In this document: piece after piece, positions 17,962 to 27,700 of the stretch
Layout of the letters: the number at the start of each line of letters is the position of its first letter
Numbering within the stretch: the stretch's first letter is position 1
Virus record (IMG/VR): IMGVR_UViG_3300020404_000180
Coordinates: 1 to 64,000 of that record
Length of the DNA: 64,000 nucleotides
From: a virus
Reading direction: 5' to 3' (one strand)
Notes under the pieces: generated by a model
Seen by the model: the letters and a program-made list of their open reading frames with translations, nothing else
Databases searched by the model: none
What the model was told of the DNA's origin: nothing
Position numbers and translations under genes: made by a program

Positions 17962-17968
17962 TATTTAG
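17962..17968 (-). promoter_or_regulatory. Candidate late promoter (CTAAATA) within the stop of the oxygenase gene
   Basis: CTAAATA on the minus strand contains the TAA stop at 17965-17967 and lies 22 bases before the ATG at 17940. Confidence 0.5.
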
Positions 17969-18675
17969 GATAAGAATGCATTGAATGTCAGGCGGTTTGT
18001 CTCCCAACCTTCTTGTTTAAAGAAAGGCGAATGCCATAACCTACCTTCATAAATCAATAGACTATTGAACTCATGTGGTTCGGTATGATACCTTTCCCAA
18101 TGCTTTGTTTTATACTTAGAGGGGTCGAAGTTGACCATGGCATTTGTTTTACTGACAATTCTATCGACTCTATAGTTTTTATCAGAGGATATAAACTCCT
18201 CATCATACTCAGCATGTCTCCAGAATGCAGTGCCATTTTCAGCATCCTCCATCTCTTCGTCATAATTTAATGATAACACTGCAGCGTAGTGAGTGTCATC
18301 TGTATGTGGTGTAAGACTACACATTCTACAGTTCTCATGCACCTGATACATTTGGAATGTAAAGTGAGAGTCCTGTGGATTCTTCATACATTGTTTACTA
18401 CACTCAAAGTAGTTAGATAATAAAAATCTAAACTGAGGTAGTAATTGGTTTGCCACATGACCTAGTTTGGACACGTAGCCAGGCAAATTAGAAAACTCAC
18501 CGTTTACAGTAGACACATAGTCTGCCGATTGAGCATATGCTCTAACCTCCTCTGGGTTAACAAAGAAATTTTTTACTTTGATAACTCTGTTTTTCGCTTT
18601 GCCTATATGCAGTTGTTCGACCTCCCAATCTTTCGGATGGAGAGATTCTAATATTTGAGGATTAATAAGTTTCAT
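17965..18675 (-). CDS. 2-oxoglutarate/Fe(II)-dependent oxygenase-like protein (DUF6445-like)
   Basis: From the ATG at 18675 the product is 236 aa. Fe(II) ligands fit the jelly-roll oxygenase pattern: His124 and Asp126 in LTPHTDDTHYAAVLSLN, the distal His215 in GRLWHSPFF, and Arg228 in NRLTFNAFLS as the likely 2-oxoglutarate anchor. The layout resembles the DUF6445 family. A TTG start at 18717 would extend it by 14 residues but deepens the overlap with the upstream fusion gene from 14 to 56 bases, so the ATG is preferred. Such enzymes hydroxylate amino-acid side chains or small molecules; the substrate here is unknown. The coupling to a methyltransferase fusion suggests a shared modification pathway, possibly of virion proteins (inference). 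Confidence 0.82.
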   Translation of the reverse strand: MKLINPQILESLHPKDWEVEQLHIGKAKNRVIKVKNFFVNPEEVRAYAQSADYVSTVNGEFSNLPGYVSKLGHVANQLLPQFRFLLSNYFECSKQCMKNPQDSHFTFQMYQVHENCRMCSLTPHTDDTHYAAVLSLNYDEEMEDAENGTAFWRHAEYDEEFISSDKNYRVDRIVSKTNAMVNFDPSKYKTKHWERYHTEPHEFNSLLIYEGRLWHSPFFKQEGWETNRLTFNAFLS

Positions 18676-20443
18676 ACTGTGATGCGTCTCGGTTTGTACC
18701 GAAGTAGTTATTGACAAGTGTATCTTTTCTGAGGACTAGAACATGAATTCCATTCCACCAGTGGTTAGGATTTTCTATGATACCGCTGAGTATCTTTCTT
18801 TCAAAAAATACTTCTAATTGGTTCTCACTAACAAAGTCCATAGTTGCTTCTACAACACCATCAAAGTTAGCGTCGTCTACTACTAAAATAAACTGATCAT
18901 CTAAAAAGGGTAATAGATGATTGAGGGAGCTTAACTGTTCCATCATATCATGACTTGCATCATAAAACAATATGTTCGGTTTGCTACCTTCAAAGTCCTC
19001 ATCTGTCAACTCTTCAATAGATGACTTGAGGAATACAGCATTTCCATTTTCATACTTCTCCCAGTTGCTTACTAGTGTGTCGTATGGATTGCATGGTGTC
19101 CATTGTATGTGGTCAGTCAAAGGTTTGACATTTGCTTCTGAGAAGTCATCAACACCAAAACATTTGACATTGTTATTCATGGTAGCAGCAAAGAATGTAC
19201 TACCAACATGGGTGCCTACCTCTAGGTATACAGCATCCTCATAAGAGCATAGACTATTTAAGAAATGTCTAATGCGGTCTGACGATAAACCTTGAGGTGT
19301 AAAACCGTCAGGATTAAAGTTAGACTGTTTTGTCATACCATCATCTATTGCCTTGATTGTTCTTCTAACAAACTCATCCATCTCTGTATTTCTTTCCTGT
19401 TTCTTAAGATGTGTGTCTACTACAATCTCACAGTAATTACAGTCCCAACAGTCAAACTTACAGTTCTTTATTTTGTTTCTCCAAACATCTATTGGTCTAT
19501 CTTTTATCGCTAGGTCATCTAGGTATTTGTTAAACTCAGGATACATCACCTCTATCTTCTCATTACCCCATGCAGATATTATATCCATGGACTCTTTGAG
19601 TTTCATCGCATTTTCTCTACCATGCATTTTAAATACATCAATACCAAGGTCTAAAAACTCATTCCAATCAGACTTCCATGGTGGTAGATTTGCTGCTTTT
19701 AATGCATGTGCATTGTCTTCGATATCCCATTTTGCACAAGAGTTTGTACTAATGGGATCCATAAAATATTGAGGTGAGTCCTCGTTCCTAGTGCTGTTAA
19801 AATGATAGTGTTCATCCATCATAGGACATCCACCCCAACAACCTTCGTTTGTTAGAATTGATATCTCTACTGGTTTACCAATGGATGCACAAAAATCTTT
19901 TGCTTTCTTTACTCTTATTAGTGCGTCACGGTCTCTCATCAAATCTCTATCTAGATTGATGTAATGAAAACCTACCTCAGCAAGAGCAACTATCTCATTT
20001 GCTCTACTGACATTTCTAAGTATTGTATTCTTTATTTTTAGTTCTGGAAATTCTCTATGCAAAATACCAGTAGATACCCAACTAGTATGTGGTATCGTTA
20101 CTGTCTTGACTCCTGCTTCATATAACTGACGAAAGTTTCTTACAAATAAATCTAAATTTTCTAAGTCTGGTCTAACGTATATGTTGTTAAAAGTTGCTGA
20201 TAATGGTATTCCTGTTTCTTGAAAAATATGGTAAGCATTATAAAAAAGTTGAACTGGGTCACCTTTAAAAACATCACCCATTGCATCTTGTGCAAATGGT
20301 GGCATCCTGCATGTGAAATACAGATCAACTATGTATTCTTTATGTTGCTTCAACCAAGGAATGAAGACATCCTCAGCGTACCGTGAATCAATCTTTGGAT
20401 TTATTGGGAGACTGAAGACGGACTTTCTTTTTGGGGATGTCAT
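18662..20443 (-). CDS. Fusion protein: U32-like Cys-rich barrel plus class I SAM methyltransferase
   Basis: The 593-aa protein has two parts. Residues about 20-340 resemble peptidase-U32/UbiU-type TIM barrels: IPHTSWVSTGILHREFPEL, a strand with INLDRDLMRDRDALIRVKKA, then EISILTNEGCWGGCPMMDEH. Cysteines 202, 206, 236 and the cluster 328, 332, 335, 338 (NCKFDCWDCNYC) could hold an Fe-S cluster. Residues about 375-575 form a Methyltransf_24-like domain with motif I YLEVGTHVGSTFFAA (407-421), VDDFSE, ILFYDASHDMMEQL and ILVVDDANFDG. UbiU and UbiV-type relatives use 4Fe-4S clusters in hydroxylation, so catalysis rather than proteolysis is likely. The gene overlaps both neighbours (56 bases with the 275-aa gene, 14 with the oxygenase). 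The U32 assignment is moderate and the methyltransferase one good. The substrate is unknown. Confidence 0.78.
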   Translation of the reverse strand: MTSPKRKSVFSLPINPKIDSRYAEDVFIPWLKQHKEYIVDLYFTCRMPPFAQDAMGDVFKGDPVQLFYNAYHIFQETGIPLSATFNNIYVRPDLENLDLFVRNFRQLYEAGVKTVTIPHTSWVSTGILHREFPELKIKNTILRNVSRANEIVALAEVGFHYINLDRDLMRDRDALIRVKKAKDFCASIGKPVEISILTNEGCWGGCPMMDEHYHFNSTRNEDSPQYFMDPISTNSCAKWDIEDNAHALKAANLPPWKSDWNEFLDLGIDVFKMHGRENAMKLKESMDIISAWGNEKIEVMYPEFNKYLDDLAIKDRPIDVWRNKIKNCKFDCWDCNYCEIVVDTHLKKQERNTEMDEFVRRTIKAIDDGMTKQSNFNPDGFTPQGLSSDRIRHFLNSLCSYEDAVYLEVGTHVGSTFFAATMNNNVKCFGVDDFSEANVKPLTDHIQWTPCNPYDTLVSNWEKYENGNAVFLKSSIEELTDEDFEGSKPNILFYDASHDMMEQLSSLNHLLPFLDDQFILVVDDANFDGVVEATMDFVSENQLEVFFERKILSGIIENPNHWWNGIHVLVLRKDTLVNNYFGTNRDASQYETY

Positions 20444-21215
20444 GTTTTAGTTCAGTAATTAGAGGTGTCTTTGGAACCTCTGGTGGTTCTGCAGAACCTA
20501 TTTGTGGAGGAGGTGTATCCTCTGGTAATGATGTAATTTCAGAACCATTTATCTGCGGTGGTTTAAACTCACCACCGTTTATGATATGACCTATGGTTCC
20601 ACCCATTTGTTTTTGCATGGACGCAACTCCTGCTGCAATTATAGAGGAGTGAGATACAGCACCAGACAATACTTGTATCTGGTCTTCAGTAGGTAGATTC
20701 ATAATAGAATCCATGTTACCCGTACCAACATGTCCAAAAGAAATCATGTCGCATGCTGCCTGTTTTGCCATACGACTAATCCAATATTTCTTATCTTCTT
20801 CCTCATTGGTATTAAGATAATACTCTATTCCTTTTGATTTGTCTACCATCTCATCTAACTGCGATGTGAAGTTCTCAATCTCACGTTTGCAGATGACTAC
20901 CTTTTGCTCCCATATACTTCTATCATAGAGAGCTTTGTTAATCTCAATCTCTATTGCTTCCTTGTCTAAAGGATCTTGAGCAAGTTTTAATTGTCGATTT
21001 AATTTTTTTAAATCTATAGCATTCTTGTCAAGACGATACTGCAACTCCACTCTAGTGTTATCTCTAGACTGTAGTTCTAGTAGTGCCTGTTGAATTTTTT
21101 TAAATGGTGTAATCTGTGTACCAACCACAAAGTTTTGGTTCTGGTACTTAGTCTGTCCACCTTCTAGTTTATATGAATGTTCTATCCAAGTCTTTTCAGA
21201 ATCCGAAAGTTCCAT
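20388..21215 (-). CDS. Helical protein of unknown function (275 aa)
   Basis: Residues about 35-130 are strongly helical and coiled-coil-like (KKIQQALLELQSRDNTRVEL, LKKLNRQLKLAQDPLDKEAI). After residue 140 comes a shorter helical section (KYWISRMAKQAACDMISFGH) and then a Pro-rich tail with several PP and PE steps, ending in a basic KKKVRLQSPNKSKD. The start ATG at 21215 lies inside the end of the 314-aa gene (20-base overlap) and its own end overlaps the fusion gene by 56 bases. Tight packing with the 314-aa gene suggests a functional pair. No domain is recognised. Confidence 0.8.
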   Translation of the reverse strand: MELSDSEKTWIEHSYKLEGGQTKYQNQNFVVGTQITPFKKIQQALLELQSRDNTRVELQYRLDKNAIDLKKLNRQLKLAQDPLDKEAIEIEINKALYDRSIWEQKVVICKREIENFTSQLDEMVDKSKGIEYYLNTNEEEDKKYWISRMAKQAACDMISFGHVGTGNMDSIMNLPTEDQIQVLSGAVSHSSIIAAGVASMQKQMGGTIGHIINGGEFKPPQINGSEITSLPEDTPPPQIGSAEPPEVPKTPLITELKHDIPKKKVRLQSPNKSKD

Positions 21216-22140
21216 AAGCTAGTTCTCCATCAAGTCGCTGTTCATTTTCATCGATGCGACCCAACTTCTGTCCCTGCTTAATTGGCATACCCACATTCAA
21301 GTAATCTTCATACAGAATGTTCATATCCCACATATTGTCACAGTTCCTAAACTGGGAACGTATCGCATGATATTTGCCTAATAAAGAGGCATAATCTATA
21401 AGGTATTTATCATGATTTTTGAGGACTCTTTTTACGAGTTCTCCCTTTGGCATTCCTCTTGTGACTGCCAATATATCTATAAACGGTGTTTTAGCGTTCT
21501 CATCATTTTTAAATTTCCTTGCTTCCTCAAGTTGATACACCCAACTCTCAGACTCTATGTCACAACAATTTTTAAAGTTCTTGAAACGTAGTTCAAACTC
21601 ATGTTCTATAACCAAGATTGCTTGAAGTTTCATATACTCCAAAGCATAATTGATATACTTTTGTGGAGTCTTTTTCTTTTTCTTGACATGGGTAAACTCA
21701 CCCTTGTCATTCATCTCTTTCACATAGTCTTTGTAGTGTGTTCTAATCTCACCTTGAAATTTTACACCTACAGAATAAACTTTCTCATCTAATTCAATGT
21801 ATCTCTTGAAACAAGATTTGACTGTCTCAAAGACAAGTTTGTTCATCTTGACAGTAGATACGTTATGGAAATTATATAAGACCTTGTATGTTGTAGAGTG
21901 TGGTCTGAGGTCAGCGGTTCTCAATACATCCTCATGTATTAGCATGTGGATAAAACCTTCTTTGACTAACTCCTTATCTTTTATAAACTTTCTAGTTTCT
22001 AATTCTAGTGGATGTTGTGGTGAATATTTCGGACGTAAAAATTCCTCATCCTCAATCATGTGGGATGGTATGTGTTTCTTCCACGCTGTATCTTCCTTTA
22101 CAGGTTTCAGAGTTCCTTTAGATATAAATTTATTCTCCAT
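21196..22140 (-). CDS. Basic helical protein of unknown function (314 aa)
   Basis: The protein begins MENKFISKGTLKPVKEDTAW and is Lys-rich and helical throughout, with a KKKKKTPQKYINYALEYMK stretch near the middle and a Cys pair in KNCCDIESESWVYQLE. There are no membrane segments or signal peptide. It overlaps the 50-aa gene before it by 11 bases and the 275-aa gene after it by 20 bases. No catalytic motif is evident. It may act with the 275-aa protein; a scaffold or assembly factor fits the fibre-gene neighbourhood but is not demonstrated. Confidence 0.8.
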   Translation of the reverse strand: MENKFISKGTLKPVKEDTAWKKHIPSHMIEDEEFLRPKYSPQHPLELETRKFIKDKELVKEGFIHMLIHEDVLRTADLRPHSTTYKVLYNFHNVSTVKMNKLVFETVKSCFKRYIELDEKVYSVGVKFQGEIRTHYKDYVKEMNDKGEFTHVKKKKKTPQKYINYALEYMKLQAILVIEHEFELRFKNFKNCCDIESESWVYQLEEARKFKNDENAKTPFIDILAVTRGMPKGELVKRVLKNHDKYLIDYASLLGKYHAIRSQFRNCDNMWDMNILYEDYLNVGMPIKQGQKLGRIDENEQRLDGELAYGTFGF

Positions 22141-22282
22141 CTACTTTCTTCTTTAATTCATCAAATTCTTTTCTCAAATCCTCATGTTGTTTTTTGAGAA
22201 TTAAGAATGCTTTGTGACTTGCATAGTCTGGTTGATTGAAGTACATCAACGCATCACTACCTGTTTTAACTGATCCTGCCAT
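22130..22282 (-). CDS. Short helical protein (50 aa) coupled to the 459-aa fibre gene
   Basis: The ATG at 22280-22282 overlaps the upstream TAA stop by one base (TAATG). The product, MAGSVKTGSDALMYFNQPDY then a helical HEDLRKEFDELKKKVDGE, is 50 aa. A longer frame from 22327 would overlap the fibre gene by 46 bases and adds unlikely residues, so the shorter start is preferred. Function unknown; a small fibre-associated helix is plausible. Confidence 0.7.
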   Translation of the reverse strand: MAGSVKTGSDALMYFNQPDYASHKAFLILKKQHEDLRKEFDELKKKVDGE

Positions 22283-23661
22283 TACTGATACCTCGTTCCT
22301 GTTACTGAGAATGCTCCAGTGACACATGCACCAGAAGACTGACCTTGATGACCTTTAGGTTCTGCTTTAAAACCTAGTACAATATCTCCGTCAGTAGCAT
22401 GGAATCTCTTCCATGTTCTATTGTTTTGGTATCCACCACCACCTCCTGCGTAGTTACCCATACAGTAACCCCAGTCTTGACCCATACACATGTTCTCTTC
22501 ACCAGAAGATATATCTAACTGGTTAAATGCACCACCGATAGAAGTAGATGTAAGATCATTAAACTTCAACCAAGGAAGTGTTACGTTGTTTCCATTACCA
22601 TGGTAGCAGAATCCCCATTTGGTTGACAAGTCTTTCTTCCAACCATCTCCACCCCAACCAGATAAACTGTAGGATGATACAGACTCATTACTGAACTGTA
22701 CGTATCTTGCGTTACCAGTATCACCATATAAGTGACATCTAGTCTCACCCTCGGATCCAGTAGCATTACCATTACCAAAACCATTACCTAGTCTAGTAGA
22801 CATTTCAGTAACAAAGTTCAATCTCTGTATGCTGCCAGGACCTCCACCCGCTGTGTAACCTCTTTGTGTCACCTGACCAGAAGCACAACCAGGATCATCT
22901 GTACTATCCCAACTGTCTATAGATGCACCAATACTATCAGGTGTAGAGTTATATGCATCACCATGACCATAGGTTCCGTTAGGACCGAAGGATCTATTGG
23001 TTCCAGTGTGTAGGTTTACACTACTGACTGCCTGACCAGAACCACCGTAGGAGTTCTGTGTACCATAGACATAACCATTGAAGTCACCGAAGTTTCCATC
23101 AACATATGATGCTGCTCTATCTAACTGGTCTCCACGACAAATAGTAACGTCTGTTGCGTGATATATTTGATTAACTGTTCTCCATGGATTAGATCCTCTG
23201 TATCCACCAATCAGAAATCCATGTGTAAAAATACTGCGATATAAAAATGATGAACCAACTGTTATGTTATACAAGTTTCCTTGATAGTCATACCATTGTC
23301 CTGTGCCACTGTAAGGTAGATAGTTTGCAGAAGAGACTGACGGGTTCTGTGCGTTAACACCACCTGTGTCTGTGTTGTAAGGACCGAAGTTGTTATTACC
23401 GTAACTTCCTTGAAATGCTGCCTGACCAGATTCTGCTGCAACTGCAGTTCCCCAAAATGCATTCTTACCATCAGACATCAATATACCACCCGCAGTCACA
23501 GGACTTTGTGATGGTAGTGTCTCAAATAAAACACCGTTCTGTAGTAAGTTACCAGTAAAATTTATATTTCCAGTAACGTCAATATTCTTTGGAATATCAA
23601 CTGTACTACCCGAAGAAGTTAGTGTGTTTACCTGTGAGGTAGCTGCATTTATCTGTGACAT
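22282..23661 (-). CDS. Tail-fibre or tip-like protein (459 aa)
   Basis: The N-terminus (SQINAATSQVNTLTSSG, IDVTGNINFTGNLLQNGVLF) is the short beta-helical attachment text common to T4-like marine fibres. The remainder is rich in Gly, Tyr, Asn, Trp and Ser, with scattered cysteines (CRGDQ, CASGQ, CYHGNGN, CMGQDWGYCMGN), and looks like a variable receptor-binding head. It ends in GAFSVTGTRYQ. It sits beside a glycine-rich adhesin-like gene and a 114-aa fibre-associated gene, which supports a distal fibre or receptor-binding role. That is inferred from composition and neighbours, not from a recognised fold. Confidence 0.72.
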   Translation of the reverse strand: MSQINAATSQVNTLTSSGSTVDIPKNIDVTGNINFTGNLLQNGVLFETLPSQSPVTAGGILMSDGKNAFWGTAVAAESGQAAFQGSYGNNNFGPYNTDTGGVNAQNPSVSSANYLPYSGTGQWYDYQGNLYNITVGSSFLYRSIFTHGFLIGGYRGSNPWRTVNQIYHATDVTICRGDQLDRAASYVDGNFGDFNGYVYGTQNSYGGSGQAVSSVNLHTGTNRSFGPNGTYGHGDAYNSTPDSIGASIDSWDSTDDPGCASGQVTQRGYTAGGGPGSIQRLNFVTEMSTRLGNGFGNGNATGSEGETRCHLYGDTGNARYVQFSNESVSSYSLSGWGGDGWKKDLSTKWGFCYHGNGNNVTLPWLKFNDLTSTSIGGAFNQLDISSGEENMCMGQDWGYCMGNYAGGGGGYQNNRTWKRFHATDGDIVLGFKAEPKGHQGQSSGACVTGAFSVTGTRYQ

Positions 23662-23664
23662 AGT

Positions 23665-24009
23665 TTAATCGGGATACTTGTCTTTAATTTCTTTTATTGC
23701 CTTATACCAAGAACCATCTTTGCCAGGCATTAGTCCAGCATCGATGTCTTTCCAAATCATACTAAGTTGTTGCTCCATAGTAGGATACGTGTGAAATCTA
23801 TTTTCCTCTGGTGTAGGTTCAGCATAAACCTTTGCTATTATTTTTCCTGTTGTAGGTTCATACTCAAATTCAGAGGGTTGTTTTTCTGAGATGTCTTCAT
23901 CAGGTATATCCTTCCAAAAGAAATCCTCATGCACATCAAAGCAATCGTCTTCAGTTGCTACAAACTGGCAAACGTTACTATTATTTTTGTTGATTAATGC
24001 GTAACTCAT
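23665..24009 (-). CDS. Fibre-associated small protein with the YPTMEQQL-type C-terminal motif
   Basis: The 114-aa protein ends with HTYPTMEQQLSMIWKDIDAG, then a segment ending YKAIKEIKDKYPD. This tail is widespread in small phage proteins encoded beside tail-fibre genes and some fibre assembly proteins. The N-terminus (MSYALINKNNSNVCQFVATE) is a short beta segment. It lies between two fibre-tip-like genes, starting six bases after the adhesin-like gene and ending three bases before the 459-aa gene. A fibre assembly or chaperone role is inferred. Confidence 0.78.
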   Translation of the reverse strand: MSYALINKNNSNVCQFVATEDDCFDVHEDFFWKDIPDEDISEKQPSEFEYEPTTGKIIAKVYAEPTPEENRFHTYPTMEQQLSMIWKDIDAGLMPGKDGSWYKAIKEIKDKYPD

Positions 24010-24015
24010 GATTTT

Positions 24016-24771
24016 TTAAGTGTAGTTGAATACGATAACAGCACCAGCACCACCATTACCATTGTTGTGTGCATAACTGTTCTGTGAGTAATGTCCATAA
24101 GCACCACCAGAACCCCATTGTCCATGAGTGTTCTCAGCGTTAGTACTGCTGTTATGGTGGTTTGATCCTGCTTTATGCCAGAATGACATTCCACCAGCAC
24201 CTTCTCTTGATGAACCGTGTGACATTTCTCCACCACCGCCAGGTATGTTTATATCACCACCAGAGGCGTTTCCACCATGTCCACCCTCGTATGGGTTGTC
24301 GGTGTAACCACCGTCACCACCAGTAGCAGTCACATAAGAACCAAAGGATGATGTACCTCCTCCAGAACCTCTACCACCGTTACGAGCATATCCTCCTCCA
24401 CCACCATAGGTGTAGTTTACAGAACTAACGTTTGATACATCAATGTATCTGATTGCAGTAGCACCGCCACCACCACCAGCACCACGATAGGTGTTGTCGT
24501 TAACTCTTGCTCCTCCACCACCACCTGTACAATATACTAGGACGTGGTTGCAACCAGCTGGTTTACTCCATACTCCAGATCCACCAGAAGTTGACTTACT
24601 ATTCCAAGTACCGTTTTGGGATGTGTAAGTATTGATGCTCAATAAAGCACCGCTTACAGTAAAGTTCTGATATGAACTACCGTTCCAAATCTTAAATGAA
24701 CCGCTAGATACGTCAATAACATTTGCACCAGCCGTACTTTGGATTTGGTCTACTCTTAAAATTCCTGCCAT
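24016..24771 (-). CDS. Glycine-rich tail-tip adhesin candidate (251 aa)
   Basis: The N-terminus (MAGILRVDQIQSTAGANVID) is a marine-phage fibre start. Residues about 70-180 hold a glycine-rich domain: VWSKPAGCNHVLVYCTGGGG, then RGAGGGGGATAIRYI and YGGGGGYARNGG. This matches the Gly_rich_2-type domain and resembles the polyglycine sandwich of T-even gp38 adhesins. The final third is rich in His, Asn, Ser and Gly and would be exposed. Its location just after a giant fibre gene supports a receptor-binding tip. A TATAAATA late motif lies about 61 bases upstream, inside the giant gene's end. Receptor and orthology to gp38 are not established. Confidence 0.78.
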   Translation of the reverse strand: MAGILRVDQIQSTAGANVIDVSSGSFKIWNGSSYQNFTVSGALLSINTYTSQNGTWNSKSTSGGSGVWSKPAGCNHVLVYCTGGGGGARVNDNTYRGAGGGGGATAIRYIDVSNVSSVNYTYGGGGGYARNGGRGSGGGTSSFGSYVTATGGDGGYTDNPYEGGHGGNASGGDINIPGGGGEMSHGSSREGAGGMSFWHKAGSNHHNSSTNAENTHGQWGSGGAYGHYSQNSYAHNNGNGGAGAVIVFNYT

Positions 24772-24781
24772 GATTAGTTAA

Positions 24782-27700
24782 TTAGACTATGCTCCAGTAT
24801 CCACCACTGTTTATGGTTACAGTTACACCGTTATTTATAGTAACAGGACCTGAACTTAAACAGTTGTCCCCACTATTTACAGAAATGTTTTCTGCGACGG
24901 AGTTTCTATTTCGTTTGAATACTCCATAACGGTCAATCCACTGCTTGTCACCATCAGCACGAAGAACAACATTACGCTGTCCGCTAGATAAACCTTCAGA
25001 AGATGTATTAATATTTATTCCGTTAGATCCTCTAACCTCTAATCTGTAAGATGACTGTGTTTGGTCACTACCAGAATACAATGTCCAGTAACCACCATCA
25101 CCATTGATAGAACCCTGTCCAGTATCATTGTTAGAACGGAAGTAGAAGTCGTCACCTGTTCTTAAGTAAGTATGAGAGTTGTTAGAGAAGTAGAATCTTT
25201 CCTGACCACCAGCATCACTAATCCATTGGTTAACACTACCACCTAAGTATGGAAGATTAAGTGCACTGTAACCATCAAGTAAGTCTGCGTTAAGGTTAGG
25301 ACATACAGTTGTAGAACTAACAGCGATTGGTGCAGTACCTTGTGCAACTGTTGACCTTATAGTATTTGTTGAACGAATGTCGCCTTTAACATCAAGTTTG
25401 TAAGATGGTGTACCGCTACCAAAGTTACCAACACCCACGTTACCACTTCTTGAGATTCTCATTGACTCGAAGAAGTCTCCAGAACCATCGGTTCCTTGTG
25501 TGAAGAATGTCAAACCTAGGTAATCACTATCAGTGTTCTCTGCAATACCTGATATCATCGCACGTCTGCGACCTCCAGTTCTCCATACGATAGAACCTAG
25601 AGTATGACCCACAGTAAATGCTGTGTCAACTTGAATCAACATTGATTCTCCACCAGTTACTGTCTGTGATGCTGAACCATCACCGTCACCAGTGTTACCA
25701 CCCTCATCTACGTGGAAACGTGCTAGAGGATTAGTCTCGCCAATTCCTAAGCGACCACCACGGAAAGTAATATTATTATATGATAAGTATGTGCCATTCC
25801 AACCAAAGGCGTTGCTATCGTTACCAAAACGGATGTAACCTTGATTGCTGTCTTGTCTACCCTTAATTGATAACTGGTTAGTGGTTGCCTTACCTATGTT
25901 AATACCATTACCATCAGCTAACTGTAAGATAGATGTACCAGTGTTAGAGAATATACCTTGGTCGGCATATAAATCGTTGACTGTTAAATGACCTGATGAA
26001 TCTCTACGAGCAAGAGTGTTTGATGATGCAGATGTTGACTGTGTATAACCATCAACATAGTGAGCGTCTAACTGTGATGATGCTCCATCGTTTCCTGCAT
26101 GCCAGATTGTGTTACCATTTGCTGTTAAATCTCCAGCGTTAAATCTTAATGTACCATTACCGTTAGAACCATTACCACCAGAGACGATCATTTGAACGTC
26201 ATAGTCTGGTGCTTGACCAGATGATCTAAAGTCTAATGTTGGTGTAGTAGATACTGCTGCCTTACCAATCTGTAATTTAGCACCAGATGCATTGTCACGT
26301 AATCCAATGATAGTAGAGGAACCACTTGATATTGGGTTAGATGATGTTACTGTCCATTTTGTGCCAGGATTAGGTCCGAAGACTCTAATGTTTGCGTTAG
26401 TGTTATTACCAACAAATGATATTGTTCCAGTAACAAGTGAATATATTTCACCAGTTGTATGTGTTTTTTCTTGAACACCATTAGAACTATCAACCACGAT
26501 AGAACCAATGTTATTTGTTGCACCATCATTTGAGTAGATAGTGTAGGTTCCACCATTATTGATGTTACCACCAACACCACTATTACAATGGAAGTCTGGA
26601 ATGTATAGTGTAAATTTATTACCTGTGTCATTAACAAAGAAGTTCTCAAAGACCATCTTGTCTTGACCAAGAACTTCTGGTAAGAACATATCACCAATCT
26701 TGTGATCAAGTCCTGCACGTGTGTCACCAATGTTATAACCAGAACCATACCATAGTCCTTGCTTACCGTCTAACTTGTCAGCGTCTAATCCACTGCCAAC
26801 ACCGTCATTTCCTTCTGACCAAATCTTGAACCAGTTAGAGTAGACTGCATTGATTCCATTATTACCTCTGATGTATAGGTTGTTATTATCTGTAAATCCT
26901 AATTGAGTTGATGCAGTTCCAGTAGACTGTCTTCTGTATGTGAGAATACCATGTGTTGTACCACCATCATTAAGACCAGTTGCAGCGTTATTTCTAAGTG
27001 CTGCAGCAACACCATTTGCTGCCTGAGCAGGAGATGGGTTTGATGTGAGTGATGCAGTCTCGTTAAATATTCTGTTTGCAGTATCAGCAGTACCAGATAT
27101 AGAGATGTTGTATGTTATGTTTGCAAGTCTTGCAGGATCTAATGTACCGAAGATAATGTTGTTTGCAGTCTGATAGAATGAACCATCGTTACCATCTAAT
27201 TTGTCAGCGTTAAGTTCAGATCCTGCACCTTGGTCAATAGAAACCTGACCATTGTTATCAACAAGGAATCCACCTTGATCTTGGTTTGCAACCGCTTGGT
27301 TAGCAACGTCCTTTCTAAATCTGAATACACCGTAGTTACCATATACTGAGGAACTCGCAGTTAGAGAGTCACCTTTTCTTATGTCAACTTCAATGTTACC
27401 AAATGCTCTGTTAATAGTTCCCTTAGTAGCATTCAATACTGCACTGTTACCACCACCAAGTTCACTTGGTATTACAACTGAGAAGTCTCCAGTGTATCCT
27501 GTACCAGAGTCAGTAACCTGTGCACTAATAATAGCACCACTTGATACAACGTATGTTGCTCGTGCAACATCATCACTTGTAACAGAGACGTTACCGCCTT
27601 CCATTGGTAAGTTCTGATAAGTTCCATCTGTATATCCAGAACCACCATTTGCAATAGTGATTGTGTCAACGTAAGAACTATCAGTAATAGAACCACCAAT

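Noticed and set aside
18676-18717. Longer oxygenase start at a TTG (18717)
   Set aside because: It would overlap the fusion gene by 56 bases; the ATG at 18675 gives a conventional start and the family's expected length.
22283-22327. Longer start for the 50-aa gene at 22327
   Set aside because: The extension overlaps the 459-aa gene and a TAATG junction at 22282 fits the pattern seen elsewhere.
24200-24500. Repeated ACC/CCA triplets resembling a tandem DNA repeat or CRISPR
   Set aside because: They encode polyglycine runs of the adhesin-like protein; there are no regular spacers.
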